Assembly: GCA_041484845.1 (NCBI GenBank)
Contig: JBGPIK010000007.1
Location: 1 to 46,328, forward strand
Direction: 5' to 3'
DNA from: JBGPIK01 sp041484845
Lineage (GTDB): Bacteria > Desulfobacterota > Binatia > UBA9968
Length of the DNA: 46,328 bases
Made by a program: the position numbers and the translations under genes. The notes under the pieces were generated by a model. It saw only the letters and a program-made list of their open reading frames with translations, searched no databases and was not told the origin of the DNA. Shown here piece after piece: positions 33,533 through 41,180 of the stretch (the first letter of the stretch is position 1; every line of letters begins with the position of its first letter).

Positions 33533-34942
33533 TCAATTTTCTTGGACGTTATGAGAATCCAGAGATGCTTCCCACGCAGCATCAACTACAACAAGGCCTT
33601 GCGCGGCGTTGGGTAGACGTCCTGTGCCAAAGACGTCGGCTTCCGTTACTTGTAACTGGCAGACACGGGGCACCAGATCCAGCTGCGTTGTCCCCGTCCC
33701 GCAACCTGGTTGAATGAAATAAACCCCGGGTACGAGGGGAAGGCGCGGGATATGACACACCACGACCCCAACAGCTGGCAGGTCGGGTAAATCGCCTCCT
33801 TGTAATCGGCTTTGAACCCAGAAAACTTTCACCCCCCCCATGGTCTCAAATATCAGGCCGAAGTAGGGCCTCTTGATAGGTTGAGAATGCTTATAGTGGA
33901 TGCGCACCGTCACGGGAGCACCCACCTGCACTGCCCTTACTTGGCGCCCAGTTTGATCCAAAAAATCAAGTCGCTGGATCACCGGCACAAGCCCGGGATC
34001 GCGTTTGATGGATTCCAATTGGCCATCCCCAGGTGCGGCTGCGAAACTGCCGAGATATTCCGCGATGGCTTCACTGGGCGCAGCGTCGGCCACAACCTTT
34101 CCAAATCGCAGCAAAATGCTTCGACCGCAGAGATTTTCGACCGCTGCCATATTGTGACTTACGAACAGCACCGTTCTCCCCTCTTTAGCCACCTCTCCCA
34201 TCTTTCCCAAACATTTTTTCTGAAACGCTGCGTCGCCGACGGCGAGGACTTCGTCAACAATGAGGATCTCCGGCTCCAAATGGGCGGCCACGGAGAACGC
34301 GAGGCGCATGTACAGGCCGCTGGAATAGTGCTTCACCGGAGTGTCGATAAATTTTTCGATCTCAGCGAAGGCCACGATTTCGTCGAACTTTTTGTCGATC
34401 TCTTTCTTCTTCATTCCGAGAATCGCGCCGTTGAGATAGATATTCTCTCGTCCGGTAAGCTCGGGATGAAAGCCCGTACCGACATCAAGCAGCGATCCAA
34501 CTCGCCCATAGATTCGGGCTTCCCCCTCGGTCGGCTCGGTGATGCGGGAAAGGATCTTGAGAAGCGTGCTCTTTCCTGCGCCGTTACCGCCGATAATACC
34601 GACGACCTCGCCATGTTTGATTTCGAAGGAAACATCCTTCAGAGCCCAGATGGTTTCGGATGGCAAATGGCGGATAGCGGATGGCCAATCGGTGAGTGCC
34701 TCTTGCCACTTGCGAATAGAAAACCGTGGACTGAAGATAGAAGGTTGGGGACTGGCAACCCGGGACCGCAGACCGAAGCTGCCGTCGCCCGTCGTCTGTC
34801 TCCCGTCGGTTGTTTTTCCCGCCCGCCGCAGCGAACCGGCAAACGTTCCGGCAATTGCGTCGCGCAGCGTGCGGTAACGCCTTCGCTCTCTGATGCGGTA
34901 GAGCTTGCTCAAATTTTCAACACGGATAGCGATATCACTCAT
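33533..34942 (-). CDS. wzt: ABC transporter ATPase for polysaccharide export (Wzt), with in-frame heptamer-repeat insert
   Basis: 469 residues. The ATPase domain has Walker A GGNGAGKST (about 118-126), signature HYSSGLYMRLAFSVA, Walker B LIVDEVLAVGD and the switch His in VSHNM. A C-terminal Wzt domain (about 320-469) would recognise the glycan. With Wzm it exports undecaprenyl-linked polysaccharide across the inner membrane. Residues 43-97, between the N-terminal strand and WALKDVSFE, are low-complexity and are encoded by 23 unbroken heptanucleotide units (34654-34814). The ATG at 34942 was chosen because MSDIAIRVENLSKLY begins the fold; the upstream reading is repeat DNA. Confidence 0.93.
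   Translation of the reverse strand: MSDIAIRVENLSKLYRIRERRRYRTLRDAIAGTFAGSLRRAGKTTDGRQTTGDGSFGLRSRVASPQPSIFSPRFSIRKWQEALTDWPSAIRHLPSETIWALKDVSFEIKHGEVVGIIGGNGAGKSTLLKILSRITEPTEGEARIYGRVGSLLDVGTGFHPELTGRENIYLNGAILGMKKKEIDKKFDEIVAFAEIEKFIDTPVKHYSSGLYMRLAFSVAAHLEPEILIVDEVLAVGDAAFQKKCLGKMGEVAKEGRTVLFVSHNMAAVENLCGRSILLRFGKVVADAAPSEAIAEYLGSFAAAPGDGQLESIKRDPGLVPVIQRLDFLDQTGRQVRAVQVGAPVTVRIHYKHSQPIKRPYFGLIFETMGGVKVFWVQSRLQGGDLPDLPAVGVVVCHIPRLPLVPGVYFIQPGCGTGTTQLDLVPRVCQLQVTEADVFGTGRLPNAAQGLVVVDAAWEASLDSHNVQEN
34654..34814. repeat. Degenerate heptanucleotide repeat array inside wzt
   Basis: Cutting the plus strand every seven bases from 34654 gives 23 units in constant phase with no indel. They fall into three blocks: TGGCGGA-type (tggcaaa, tggcgga, tagcgga, tggccaa), CTGGGGA-type (ctgaaga, ttgggga, ctggcaa, cccggga, ccgcaga) and GCCCGTC-type (tgccgtc, gcccgtc, gtctgtc, tcccgtc). 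The reading frame of the host gene stays open across all of it. Confidence 0.85.
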
Positions 34943-34947
34943 AACAA

Positions 34948-34982
34948 TTGCGAAAGGTGAATGGCGAATAGCGAATTTAATG
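34948..34982. repeat. Heptanucleotide repeat array between wzt and the four-helix-bundle gene
   Basis: Five units of seven bases: ttgcgaa, aggtgaa, tggcgaa, tagcgaa, tttaatg. It spans the gap just upstream of the wzt start and includes the stop codon of the four-helix-bundle gene. It is the reverse complement type of the array at 35380-35484. Confidence 0.75.
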
Positions 34983-35363
34983 ATCGGGACATTTAAACCG
35001 CCGTTTCGCCACGCGCCGAGACTTGGCCGTCTTCCCCATGGCGGTAAAAATTGCAAGCAGCTCGCCCGATTCACGCATCAACCATTTGCGCTCTTCTTCA
35101 TCCCCGAGATCTGCTTCAATGATGAGTTCGAGCCAATACTGCGACTCGCTCGACTCCTTTTCTACAATTCCGATCTTGTGAATAAAATCATCGTGCGATT
35201 CTGCTCGGTTTGCTTCGCGATAATTGGCACCGATCGAGGTTCCGGCCTTCAGCAACTGATAACCAACCACATCCGTCGCCTTGCTCTTGGGCATGCCCTC
35301 TACAAATTTGATTATCCTCAGTGCAAACCCTTTCGTACGCTTCTCTAGCTCTTGCCTTTCCAT
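34977..35363 (-). CDS. Four-helix-bundle protein (23S-rRNA intervening-sequence protein family)
   Basis: 128 residues, entirely helical: TKGFALRIIKFVEGMPKS, VVGYQLLKAGTSIGANYREA, DDFIHKIGIVEKESSESQYWLE and RESGELLAIFTAMGKTAK match the S23/IVP family (TIGR02436 type), which is structurally related to Avd of diversity-generating retroelements. Its function is unknown; relatives are often found in rRNA intervening sequences or alone in genomes. No reverse transcriptase is in the window. The ATG at 35363 was chosen; an upstream TTG at 35387 would take its codons from the repeat array. It separates wzm from wzt and is flanked by heptamer arrays in opposite orientation. Confidence 0.9.
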   Translation of the reverse strand: MERQELEKRTKGFALRIIKFVEGMPKSKATDVVGYQLLKAGTSIGANYREANRAESHDDFIHKIGIVEKESSESQYWLELIIEADLGDEEERKWLMRESGELLAIFTAMGKTAKSRRVAKRRFKCPDH

Positions 35364-35379
35364 TGGCCTTTTCTCTATT

Positions 35380-35484
35380 TTTCGCAATTCGCCATTTGCA
35401 ATCCTATATTCGCCATCCGCTTTCCGCCATCCGACATCTGCTATTCGTTTTCCGCTATTCGCAATTCGAAATTCGCCATTTTCA
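35380..35484. repeat. Degenerate heptanucleotide repeat array between wzm and the four-helix-bundle gene
   Basis: Fifteen units of exactly seven bases with no indel, consensus AT(T/C)CGC(C/T/A): tttcgca, attcgcc, atttgca, atcctat, attcgcc, atccgct, ttccgcc, atccgac, atctgct, attcgtt, ttccgct, attcgca, attcgaa, attcgcc, attttca. Unlike a simple microsatellite the units differ at several positions, but the phase is kept. The array begins about 16 bases upstream of the four-helix-bundle start and ends a few bases short of the wzm stop. Confidence 0.88.
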
Positions 35485-35487
35485 TCC

Positions 35488-36333
35488 CTACACTACATCC
35501 GCAAATGTTTTCTCCATGCGCCGGAAATAATAGAGACCACCGACTAGAACAAACAGAGTCACGATCACCGAGACCGCCATCCACGGTCCGGGTGCGCCGG
35601 TCTTGCCCAGCAGCGCCCAGCGGAATCCCTCGACAACGCCCGCCATAGGATTGAGGCCATAGAGCAACCGCCATTTTTCCGGCACCAGACTGCTCGGGTA
35701 AGCGACCGGGCTCATGAAAAACCAGAATTGGGTTATGAATGGTATAATGTATCGCACATCTCGGTATTCGACGTTGAGAGCCGAGAGCCAAAGACCGACG
35801 CCAACCGCGCTCGTCATCGCCATGAGCACAAATCCAGGCACCGCCCAAAGGGCAGGCGTCGGCACGACTTTGTAATAGGCCATCAGCGCCACCAAAACCA
35901 AGAAGCCGAAAACGAAATCGACAAGCCCCGAAAGGGCTGCTGATAGGGGAACAACGAGCCGCGGAAAATAGACTTTCGTGATCAGCCTTTCATTAGCGAT
36001 AAGGCTATTGCCCGAGTTCGCCAGGGCATGGGCAAAGAGCTGCCAAGGAAGAAGACCGCAGAACGCGAACAGCGGATAAGGAATTCCGTCAGAGGGAACC
36101 CGGGCGAGGCGACCAAAGAAAATACTGAAAGCCAGCGTGATGAAAGATGGTTGAAGAACAACCCACGCAATTCCCAGGACAGTCTGTTTGTAACGGACCT
36201 TGAGATCTCTCCAGACCAGAAAATAGAGCAGCTCCCGGTACTCCCAGAGATCGCCGAGTTTAAGCGGAACCCAGCCAGAGCTAGGCCGTATGACGATCGG
36301 GGTCGGTTCTACCGTGCCATGCTGGTGATCCAT
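35488..36333 (-). CDS. wzm: ABC transporter permease for polysaccharide export (Wzm)
   Basis: 281 residues with six predicted membrane helices. The ABC-2 polysaccharide-export pattern is clear: LWEYRELLYFLVWRDLKVRY at the N-terminus, TVLGIAWVVLQP, LPWQLFAHALANSGNSLI, LNVEYRDVRYIIPF and FFMSPVAYP. It forms the channel that, with Wzt, moves lipid-linked polysaccharide across the inner membrane. AAGGAG lies three bases before the ATG. It is read before wzt, but the usual direct wzm-wzt contact is broken by the four-helix-bundle gene. Confidence 0.95.
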   Translation of the reverse strand: MDHQHGTVEPTPIVIRPSSGWVPLKLGDLWEYRELLYFLVWRDLKVRYKQTVLGIAWVVLQPSFITLAFSIFFGRLARVPSDGIPYPLFAFCGLLPWQLFAHALANSGNSLIANERLITKVYFPRLVVPLSAALSGLVDFVFGFLVLVALMAYYKVVPTPALWAVPGFVLMAMTSAVGVGLWLSALNVEYRDVRYIIPFITQFWFFMSPVAYPSSLVPEKWRLLYGLNPMAGVVEGFRWALLGKTGAPGPWMAVSVIVTLFVLVGGLYYFRRMEKTFADVV

Positions 36334-36366
36334 AATCTCCTTGTCATTTGTGAAAAACTTTGTTCC

Positions 36367-36753
36367 TCACTGCATTCTATCTTTGGCCATAATACCGGAA
36401 GAGGGCCAACCCAGGAATGCGCCGATCATAGCGATCAATTTTATGTCGCCGCCCCCCATCCTTCGACGCCTGTGAACGTTTCGTAAGCCCAGGGCAAGCC
36501 CAAAAGAAATCCGCCTCCGATTAGAACTCCGAGCAATGCGCTGAGCGGCGACGGCACAAGCTCGGATGGCGGCACCGCCTGAGGAGCAGCAAGTACTGAT
36601 CAGCGGGACATTGTAAAATCGAAATCGCGCTTTGCATCCGGGGCAGTGAGAAGGCGGCTGAACGATGGAGGTACCCCGTGGAATCCGAACAATGCAAACG
36701 TTGAGAAAACTCCCGACCATGGCGCCGAAGATGAGAGTGATTGAATGCGGCAT
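36367..36753 (-). pseudogene. Decayed, internally deleted copy of pilD
   Basis: The frame starts MPHSITLIFGAMVGSFLNVC and reads VRIPRGTSIVQPPSHCPGCK, close to pilD at 32414. It then loses frame and about 240 bases of the middle, passes through relics of the later helices, and regains GGGDIKLIAMIGAFLGWPS before ending. The second CxxC pair and the first catalytic Asp are gone, so it cannot be active. At the nucleotide level the stretch at 36398-36560 follows pilD closely over more than 100 bases. It has the same orientation as intact pilD, on the other side of the wzm/wzt segment. Confidence 0.85.
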
Positions 36754-36854
36754 TACGCTATCTGTTTATCGGGCGAGTTTTATCAAAATATGAAGATTCT
36801 CTACTGTTATCGTTTCCCATGGACGAAAACTATTTCCGTCGAAAACTGCGCAAT

Positions 36855-38318
36855 TTAAGAAGTGGCCAAACCTTCTCTCCAAGAATGGTTGCTATTATGA
36901 TTTAGGCGAATCTCACTATACCACTTGAGGTATTCTTCCACCTGTCTTTCAAAGTCAAATCGCTTCCGGGCATCGGCTGCTGCGTTATGCTCTAAATGCT
37001 TTCGCAGAGTTTCGTCCTTCAGCAACCGCTCTATGCAAAGCGCAAAAGCCTCGGGATCGTTGGGCGGCACCAGGAGTCCCGTGGCTTCATCTAGCTCATA
37101 AGTATTGACTTGATCATTTCCATCGTTAAGTCCTTTTACCTGCTCTGGGATCCCTCCAACTGCGACCGCAACGACGGGCGTGCCGCAGCCCAAAGCTTCG
37201 AGAACGGTGTTAGGAAAAGTATCGGCTCGCGCTGCGTGAACGTAGAGATCCGCTGCTTGGTAATAAGATGCCACTGCTTCAGGCGCTTTCTGGTAAGGAA
37301 CGAAGCGAATTTCGCTTCTCCCGATGTGCTCTGCCGGAGCATCTTCACCGAGCGCGACGCATAGGAGCGACGGGCCGCCGGCGGTAGTGGCAATTCTATG
37401 GATCGCTTCTCGAAGAGTTCGATAATCTTTCCAGACATTGTCGCGAATCCCGTTCGCCACGAAAAATAGCATCTTGGTGCTCGGCGAAAGTCCCAGCGAT
37501 GCACGCGCTTTATTGCGGTCGCCGGGATGAAAAATATCTAAGTCTACGCCGTTGGGAATAACCTTTGCCTCGACAACCGCGGGGGCGAGGATGGAGTCTT
37601 GCACTTTTTTGATTAACCAATGGCAAGGCGCCGCGATGTAGAGCCGACTTTTCTGATAGATTTCACGCTTGCGTTGCCAGTTGTAAGCCGTCGCGTCGTG
37701 CCTTACGGCTGGGTAGAGAGCCAGGTCCGGGCACTGGCCGCAACCGGACCGCCAGCGCTCGCAATCTAACGAGTGCGCGCAGTGACCGCTCAAAAGCCAA
37801 GCGTCATGCAGCGTGATAACGGTCGCTACTTGCTGGCTTAGCCATGAAAGCGCCCGCAAATCGAAATAGCCGCCATGCAGATTATGGCAGTGCAGGATAT
37901 CGATTGGCCTGGAAACCGAGCTGAGCAAGCGCCACGTTCCGGGAAAACGAAAATTTTCAATTCCGCGCCACCAATCAAGCAAAGCCCCCGGTTCGGCGAG
38001 CTTGGAAGCCAGACGGCTGCCTCGACCGTTTGAGTCCAAGGCTTGCAATATTGACTGCATAGCCCACCAAAAACGCGACCATCCCCAGTGCTCGTTTCCT
38101 TGCGACAGCGCAAAGACATCGGAATCCGCCTTTGCTTTAAACCCCACCGCCAGCCAGGAACTGTGGCCGCGCTCGCGCATCGACAAGCACAGATTCCGTG
38201 CGACCTTATCGGCGCCGCCTTTCGAGTCGCTCGTGTTGACGTGAAAAATATTGAGAGGACCCGCGGGCACAACCGGTGATCTCAAGCTCGTCGAGTGTGC
38301 GATGTCGGTTTCATTCAC
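36855..38318 (-). CDS. Glycosyltransferase family 4
   Basis: 487 residues of GT-B fold. The N-terminal half has FHVNTSDSKGGADKVARNL and ITLHDAWLLSGHC; the C-terminal half has KVIPNGVDLDIFHPGDR and the nucleotide-sugar motif AADLYVHAARADTFPNTVLE with ALGCGTPVVAVAVGG. It resembles WcaC/exopolysaccharide transferases. It adds a sugar from a nucleotide donor to the growing lipid-linked glycan on the cytoplasmic side. It overlaps the preceding glycosyltransferase gene by eight bases and so is in the same operon. Confidence 0.93.
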   Translation of the reverse strand: MNETDIAHSTSLRSPVVPAGPLNIFHVNTSDSKGGADKVARNLCLSMRERGHSSWLAVGFKAKADSDVFALSQGNEHWGWSRFWWAMQSILQALDSNGRGSRLASKLAEPGALLDWWRGIENFRFPGTWRLLSSVSRPIDILHCHNLHGGYFDLRALSWLSQQVATVITLHDAWLLSGHCAHSLDCERWRSGCGQCPDLALYPAVRHDATAYNWQRKREIYQKSRLYIAAPCHWLIKKVQDSILAPAVVEAKVIPNGVDLDIFHPGDRNKARASLGLSPSTKMLFFVANGIRDNVWKDYRTLREAIHRIATTAGGPSLLCVALGEDAPAEHIGRSEIRFVPYQKAPEAVASYYQAADLYVHAARADTFPNTVLEALGCGTPVVAVAVGGIPEQVKGLNDGNDQVNTYELDEATGLLVPPNDPEAFALCIERLLKDETLRKHLEHNAAADARKRFDFERQVEEYLKWYSEIRLNHNSNHSWREGLATS

Positions 38319-39393
38319 GGTGCGTTTTTAGCTTTCGTTTTGCAAACTTAGCAACCGCGTGGGCAACCGCATAGCCATACGTATCCGCCACTCCGACTGT
38401 CTTCAGCATACATCTAGCCAAACGATACTTCGAAGACCGGAGCAGTTCTTCTATATCGCTATTTTGTCGAAGCCCGATTTGCACCCGCCCGGCTTCGATA
38501 TCTGAAATCAGCTCCTCGATAATCGGGGGATGTTTGCGGGAAAAGCGCTCCAGCCAGCTTGGGTAACCGTAAACATTGTGCACATGGAAAGGCTTTTGCA
38601 GTCGCAGAAAATTTTGTTCGACCCATTCCCTCGATGCACGGACTTCCTTTGCCCACTCGGCCACACTGTAGTAATTGCACTTTTCGCGCACTTGCTTGGG
38701 AAAAACCAGTGAATAGTGATACAGGTATATTCCTCGGCTGGCTAATACATTGCCATCCAACCACCTCAACTTCCGAAGATCGTTACCGGCACGATCGAAC
38801 ACGGTTGGCGGCCTATGAGTAACGTAGCGATGACCGGGTTTCCAACGAAACAGGCGCGAGTATAGCGCCGCGCCGCGCCGCAAGTACCATCCGTCAGTAA
38901 TATAATCGAAGCCGCCCCAGAAGGTGATCTGTTTAAACGAGCTTCCACTAATTTCAGGATCATCGCGTAATGTTTGTAACACTGCCAGCATATCGGCCGG
39001 CTGATAGAATTCATCAATATCTATTTGCCACAGATATTCGCCATTGGCTCGAGCGGCGTACGCCTGGCTTTGTTCGTCTTTCTCCGACCAGAATCCGGCG
39101 CCCGTTACGATCTCAAGCTTGCCCTCCGTGTCGTCTTCTCGCTTGAACCTATAAAGCGACTCCAGCGTACCGTCGGTAGAATGGCCGTCGGCTGTGGCAG
39201 TCTCTGCTGCCGCGCGTACAGCGCCTTCGACGACGATGATTTGATGCGCGAAAGGATAGAGCGCCCGCAGACAATAGCGTGTGAAGGGCTCGCCATTCAA
39301 GACGATAATGCCAAAAGTGACGCGAGGGAGCGAACTTGCGACACAGAGGCTAGCAGTTGGATAGCTGGCTTTAGAAGGGACGGCTTCTAACAT
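38311..39393 (-). CDS. Glycosyltransferase family 2-like protein
   Basis: About 360 residues of GT-A type: VTFGIIVLNGEPFTRYCLRA at the N-terminus, HSTDGTLE, and the metal-binding segment WQIDIDEFYQP (DxD-like DID). The C-terminal part has YHYSLVFPKQVREK. The ATG at 39393 was chosen; the frame is open further, but this start gives only a 23-base overlap with the methyltransferase gene before it. The sugar donor cannot be predicted. Confidence 0.85.
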   Translation of the reverse strand: MLEAVPSKASYPTASLCVASSLPRVTFGIIVLNGEPFTRYCLRALYPFAHQIIVVEGAVRAAAETATADGHSTDGTLESLYRFKREDDTEGKLEIVTGAGFWSEKDEQSQAYAARANGEYLWQIDIDEFYQPADMLAVLQTLRDDPEISGSSFKQITFWGGFDYITDGWYLRRGAALYSRLFRWKPGHRYVTHRPPTVFDRAGNDLRKLRWLDGNVLASRGIYLYHYSLVFPKQVREKCNYYSVAEWAKEVRASREWVEQNFLRLQKPFHVHNVYGYPSWLERFSRKHPPIIEELISDIEAGRVQIGLRQNSDIEELLRSSKYRLARCMLKTVGVADTYGYAVAHAVAKFAKRKLKTHRE

Positions 39394-40075
39394 TCGTTCT
39401 TTCAAACAGATAGGTCTTGTTCTCGTGGCCCGCCGGCCATTTTCCCTCACCCGCGTCCGATTCAGTCACCAGGCCCATCTCTAGACTTGCCATTAAGTAC
39501 ACCATTTCAGCTTCGTTAATGCGCACACGGTATACATCCGTGTGATAGTGACGCTCTATCGATATGGAGGTAGGGCTGCTTTTGGTGACCAGGGTTCTGT
39601 GAAGCAGAACCCACCTTCTTGTGACCCTTACTAGTTCCTTCAAAGCGGCTTGCCACTCTTTGATATGTACCGCGACCGCCCCCGACATCACCATTTCGAA
39701 TGATCTATCCTGAAAACCAAGATTCCGAACGTCCATGCGAACCAACGCCAGTTTCGGATAGTAGAAGCGTGCCAGGTCGAGCATGCCGGGATTGAAATCG
39801 GCTCCGACATATTCAACCCAACCTGGGACAAAGTAATCAATTATCTCAGAATAATATCCAGACCCGCACCCCGCATCGAGAAGGGAGATATAGCTTAGAT
39901 TTGTCTGAGTTCGCAGGCATGATAAAAAGCGACCAACAACTTTAAAATGTTCCGGGGGCTGCCCTTTTTTCATTGCCTCAAGCTGTCGATTGACAAGTTT
40001 CCGTTGCTGGTCAGCAATCGCCGGGTCCGCATAGCTCAGAGAGAGGTCAGAGCGTTTTAGGAGCCAGCGAATCAT
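39371..40075 (-). CDS. Class I SAM-dependent methyltransferase
   Basis: 234 residues. Motif I LLDAGCGSGYYSEI, an acidic VGADFNPGMLDLA at the end of strand two, and LALVRMDVRNLGFQDRSFEMV give the SAM-binding fold. It begins with a helical extension (about 1-60). Placed among glycosyltransferases, it probably methylates a sugar or a glycan end; the target is inferred from context only. Confidence 0.88.
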   Translation of the reverse strand: MIRWLLKRSDLSLSYADPAIADQQRKLVNRQLEAMKKGQPPEHFKVVGRFLSCLRTQTNLSYISLLDAGCGSGYYSEIIDYFVPGWVEYVGADFNPGMLDLARFYYPKLALVRMDVRNLGFQDRSFEMVMSGAVAVHIKEWQAALKELVRVTRRWVLLHRTLVTKSSPTSISIERHYHTDVYRVRINEAEMVYLMASLEMGLVTESDAGEGKWPAGHENKTYLFERTNVRSRPF

Positions 40076-40210
40076 TTTCTTCTCCCTTTTGCGGATAATC
40101 TAAATCTGCTCCTCCGCCATGGGAAGAGGCAGGTACATGGAAGCCGGCCAGCAGTTGATGACAATACATTTCAAGAACCATCGCCTTAAACGATAAGGGA
40201 CTGACTGCCA

Positions 40211-41152
40211 TTACCTCTGCCTAACGGGTATGTGGAACCCGAGACATGCCATGAAACGCCCCATTTCAACCAGTATTGGAGCAAGACTCTCGACAGCCCA
40301 ATTCTGCCACGTGGAATAGCTTCTTAAACGAACTAGAAGCAACACACTGAGTTTGGCGAGAGAAAAAATAATTTTCAGGAGATACTTGGATCGCCCGAGG
40401 AACGCTACGGGCTCGTTGAGACTGCACGCTTGTCCACCAACAAACGCCCTTTTTAGCTGGTACGAAACAGTCATTTTGTAAGCCGGAACCGCATGATAGA
40501 TCACTAAGTGCGGGGAATAATAGAATACACTAGCGTGACTGTTGTGCCTCCAAATGGTCTTAAAAAGATTTGTTTCTTCACCGACGGAAAGACGGGATCC
40601 CTTCATTCCAACCTGCACATCGAATCCGCCGTACTTTTCGATTATGTCTTTCTTTAAAATTATGTTGGAACCCGAGAACGACTCGCCCCGACTGAGAAAT
40701 CGAGGCTCTTGTCCCCACGTTCTAATCTCATATTCGTCTTTGAACCATGCGGGCTTGACGCTGTCATCGTAGAAGGGGAATATCGGCCCTCCCACAACGA
40801 GGGGAGTTGGATTCACATGCACAAAGCTGTCGATGGCAAGCCTAAGCCAATCTTTATCTGCCCTCGCATCGTCGTCAAGGAACGCCACATAAGTTCCTTC
40901 CGCACGGTGGAATCCTGTATTCCTTGCGTACCCCAAACCAAGACGTTCTTCACGCACAAGTACGATGTTAGAGATCTGATTCATATCCTGGAACTCTCTT
41001 ACATTCTGAAGAGTGGCATCTGTTGAACCATTGTCGACCACAATAATTTCGAACACGTCCCCAGAAAGGGTTTGCTGCAACAGACTCTTCAGGGCAGTAG
41101 TCAACATGTCCTTCCTGTTATACGTGCAGACGATAGCCGATATTTGAATCAT
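40211..41152 (-). CDS. Glycosyltransferase family 2
   Basis: About 313 residues: ISAIVCTYNRKDMLTTALKS, VVDNGSTDATLQ, and the DxD region VAFLDDDARADKDWL, then a GGPIFPFYDD segment and a C-terminal amphipathic region (FSLAKLSVLLLVRLR) that may touch the membrane. The start is uncertain between ATG 41152 and GTG 41161; neither has a strong ribosome site. It is the third glycosyltransferase of the operon counted from its distal end. Confidence 0.92.
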   Translation of the reverse strand: MIQISAIVCTYNRKDMLTTALKSLLQQTLSGDVFEIIVVDNGSTDATLQNVREFQDMNQISNIVLVREERLGLGYARNTGFHRAEGTYVAFLDDDARADKDWLRLAIDSFVHVNPTPLVVGGPIFPFYDDSVKPAWFKDEYEIRTWGQEPRFLSRGESFSGSNIILKKDIIEKYGGFDVQVGMKGSRLSVGEETNLFKTIWRHNSHASVFYYSPHLVIYHAVPAYKMTVSYQLKRAFVGGQACSLNEPVAFLGRSKYLLKIIFSLAKLSVLLLVRLRSYSTWQNWAVESLAPILVEMGRFMACLGFHIPVRQR

Positions 41153-41180
41153 CCCAGTCACAACCTGCCCAACAATATTC

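Noticed and set aside
33812..34960. 382-codon rightward open frame antisense to wzt
   Set aside because: It mirrors the real Wzt gene on the other strand, has no ribosome site or family likeness, and Wzt motifs on the minus strand are complete.
34977..35363. Diversity-generating retroelement (Avd-like gene plus repeats)
   Set aside because: No reverse transcriptase, template repeat or C-lectin-type target is visible; the fold likeness alone is not enough, although the relation is noted.
34654..35484. CRISPR array as an explanation of the short repeats
   Set aside because: Repeat units are seven bases, contiguous and degenerate, with no spacers; no cas gene is present.
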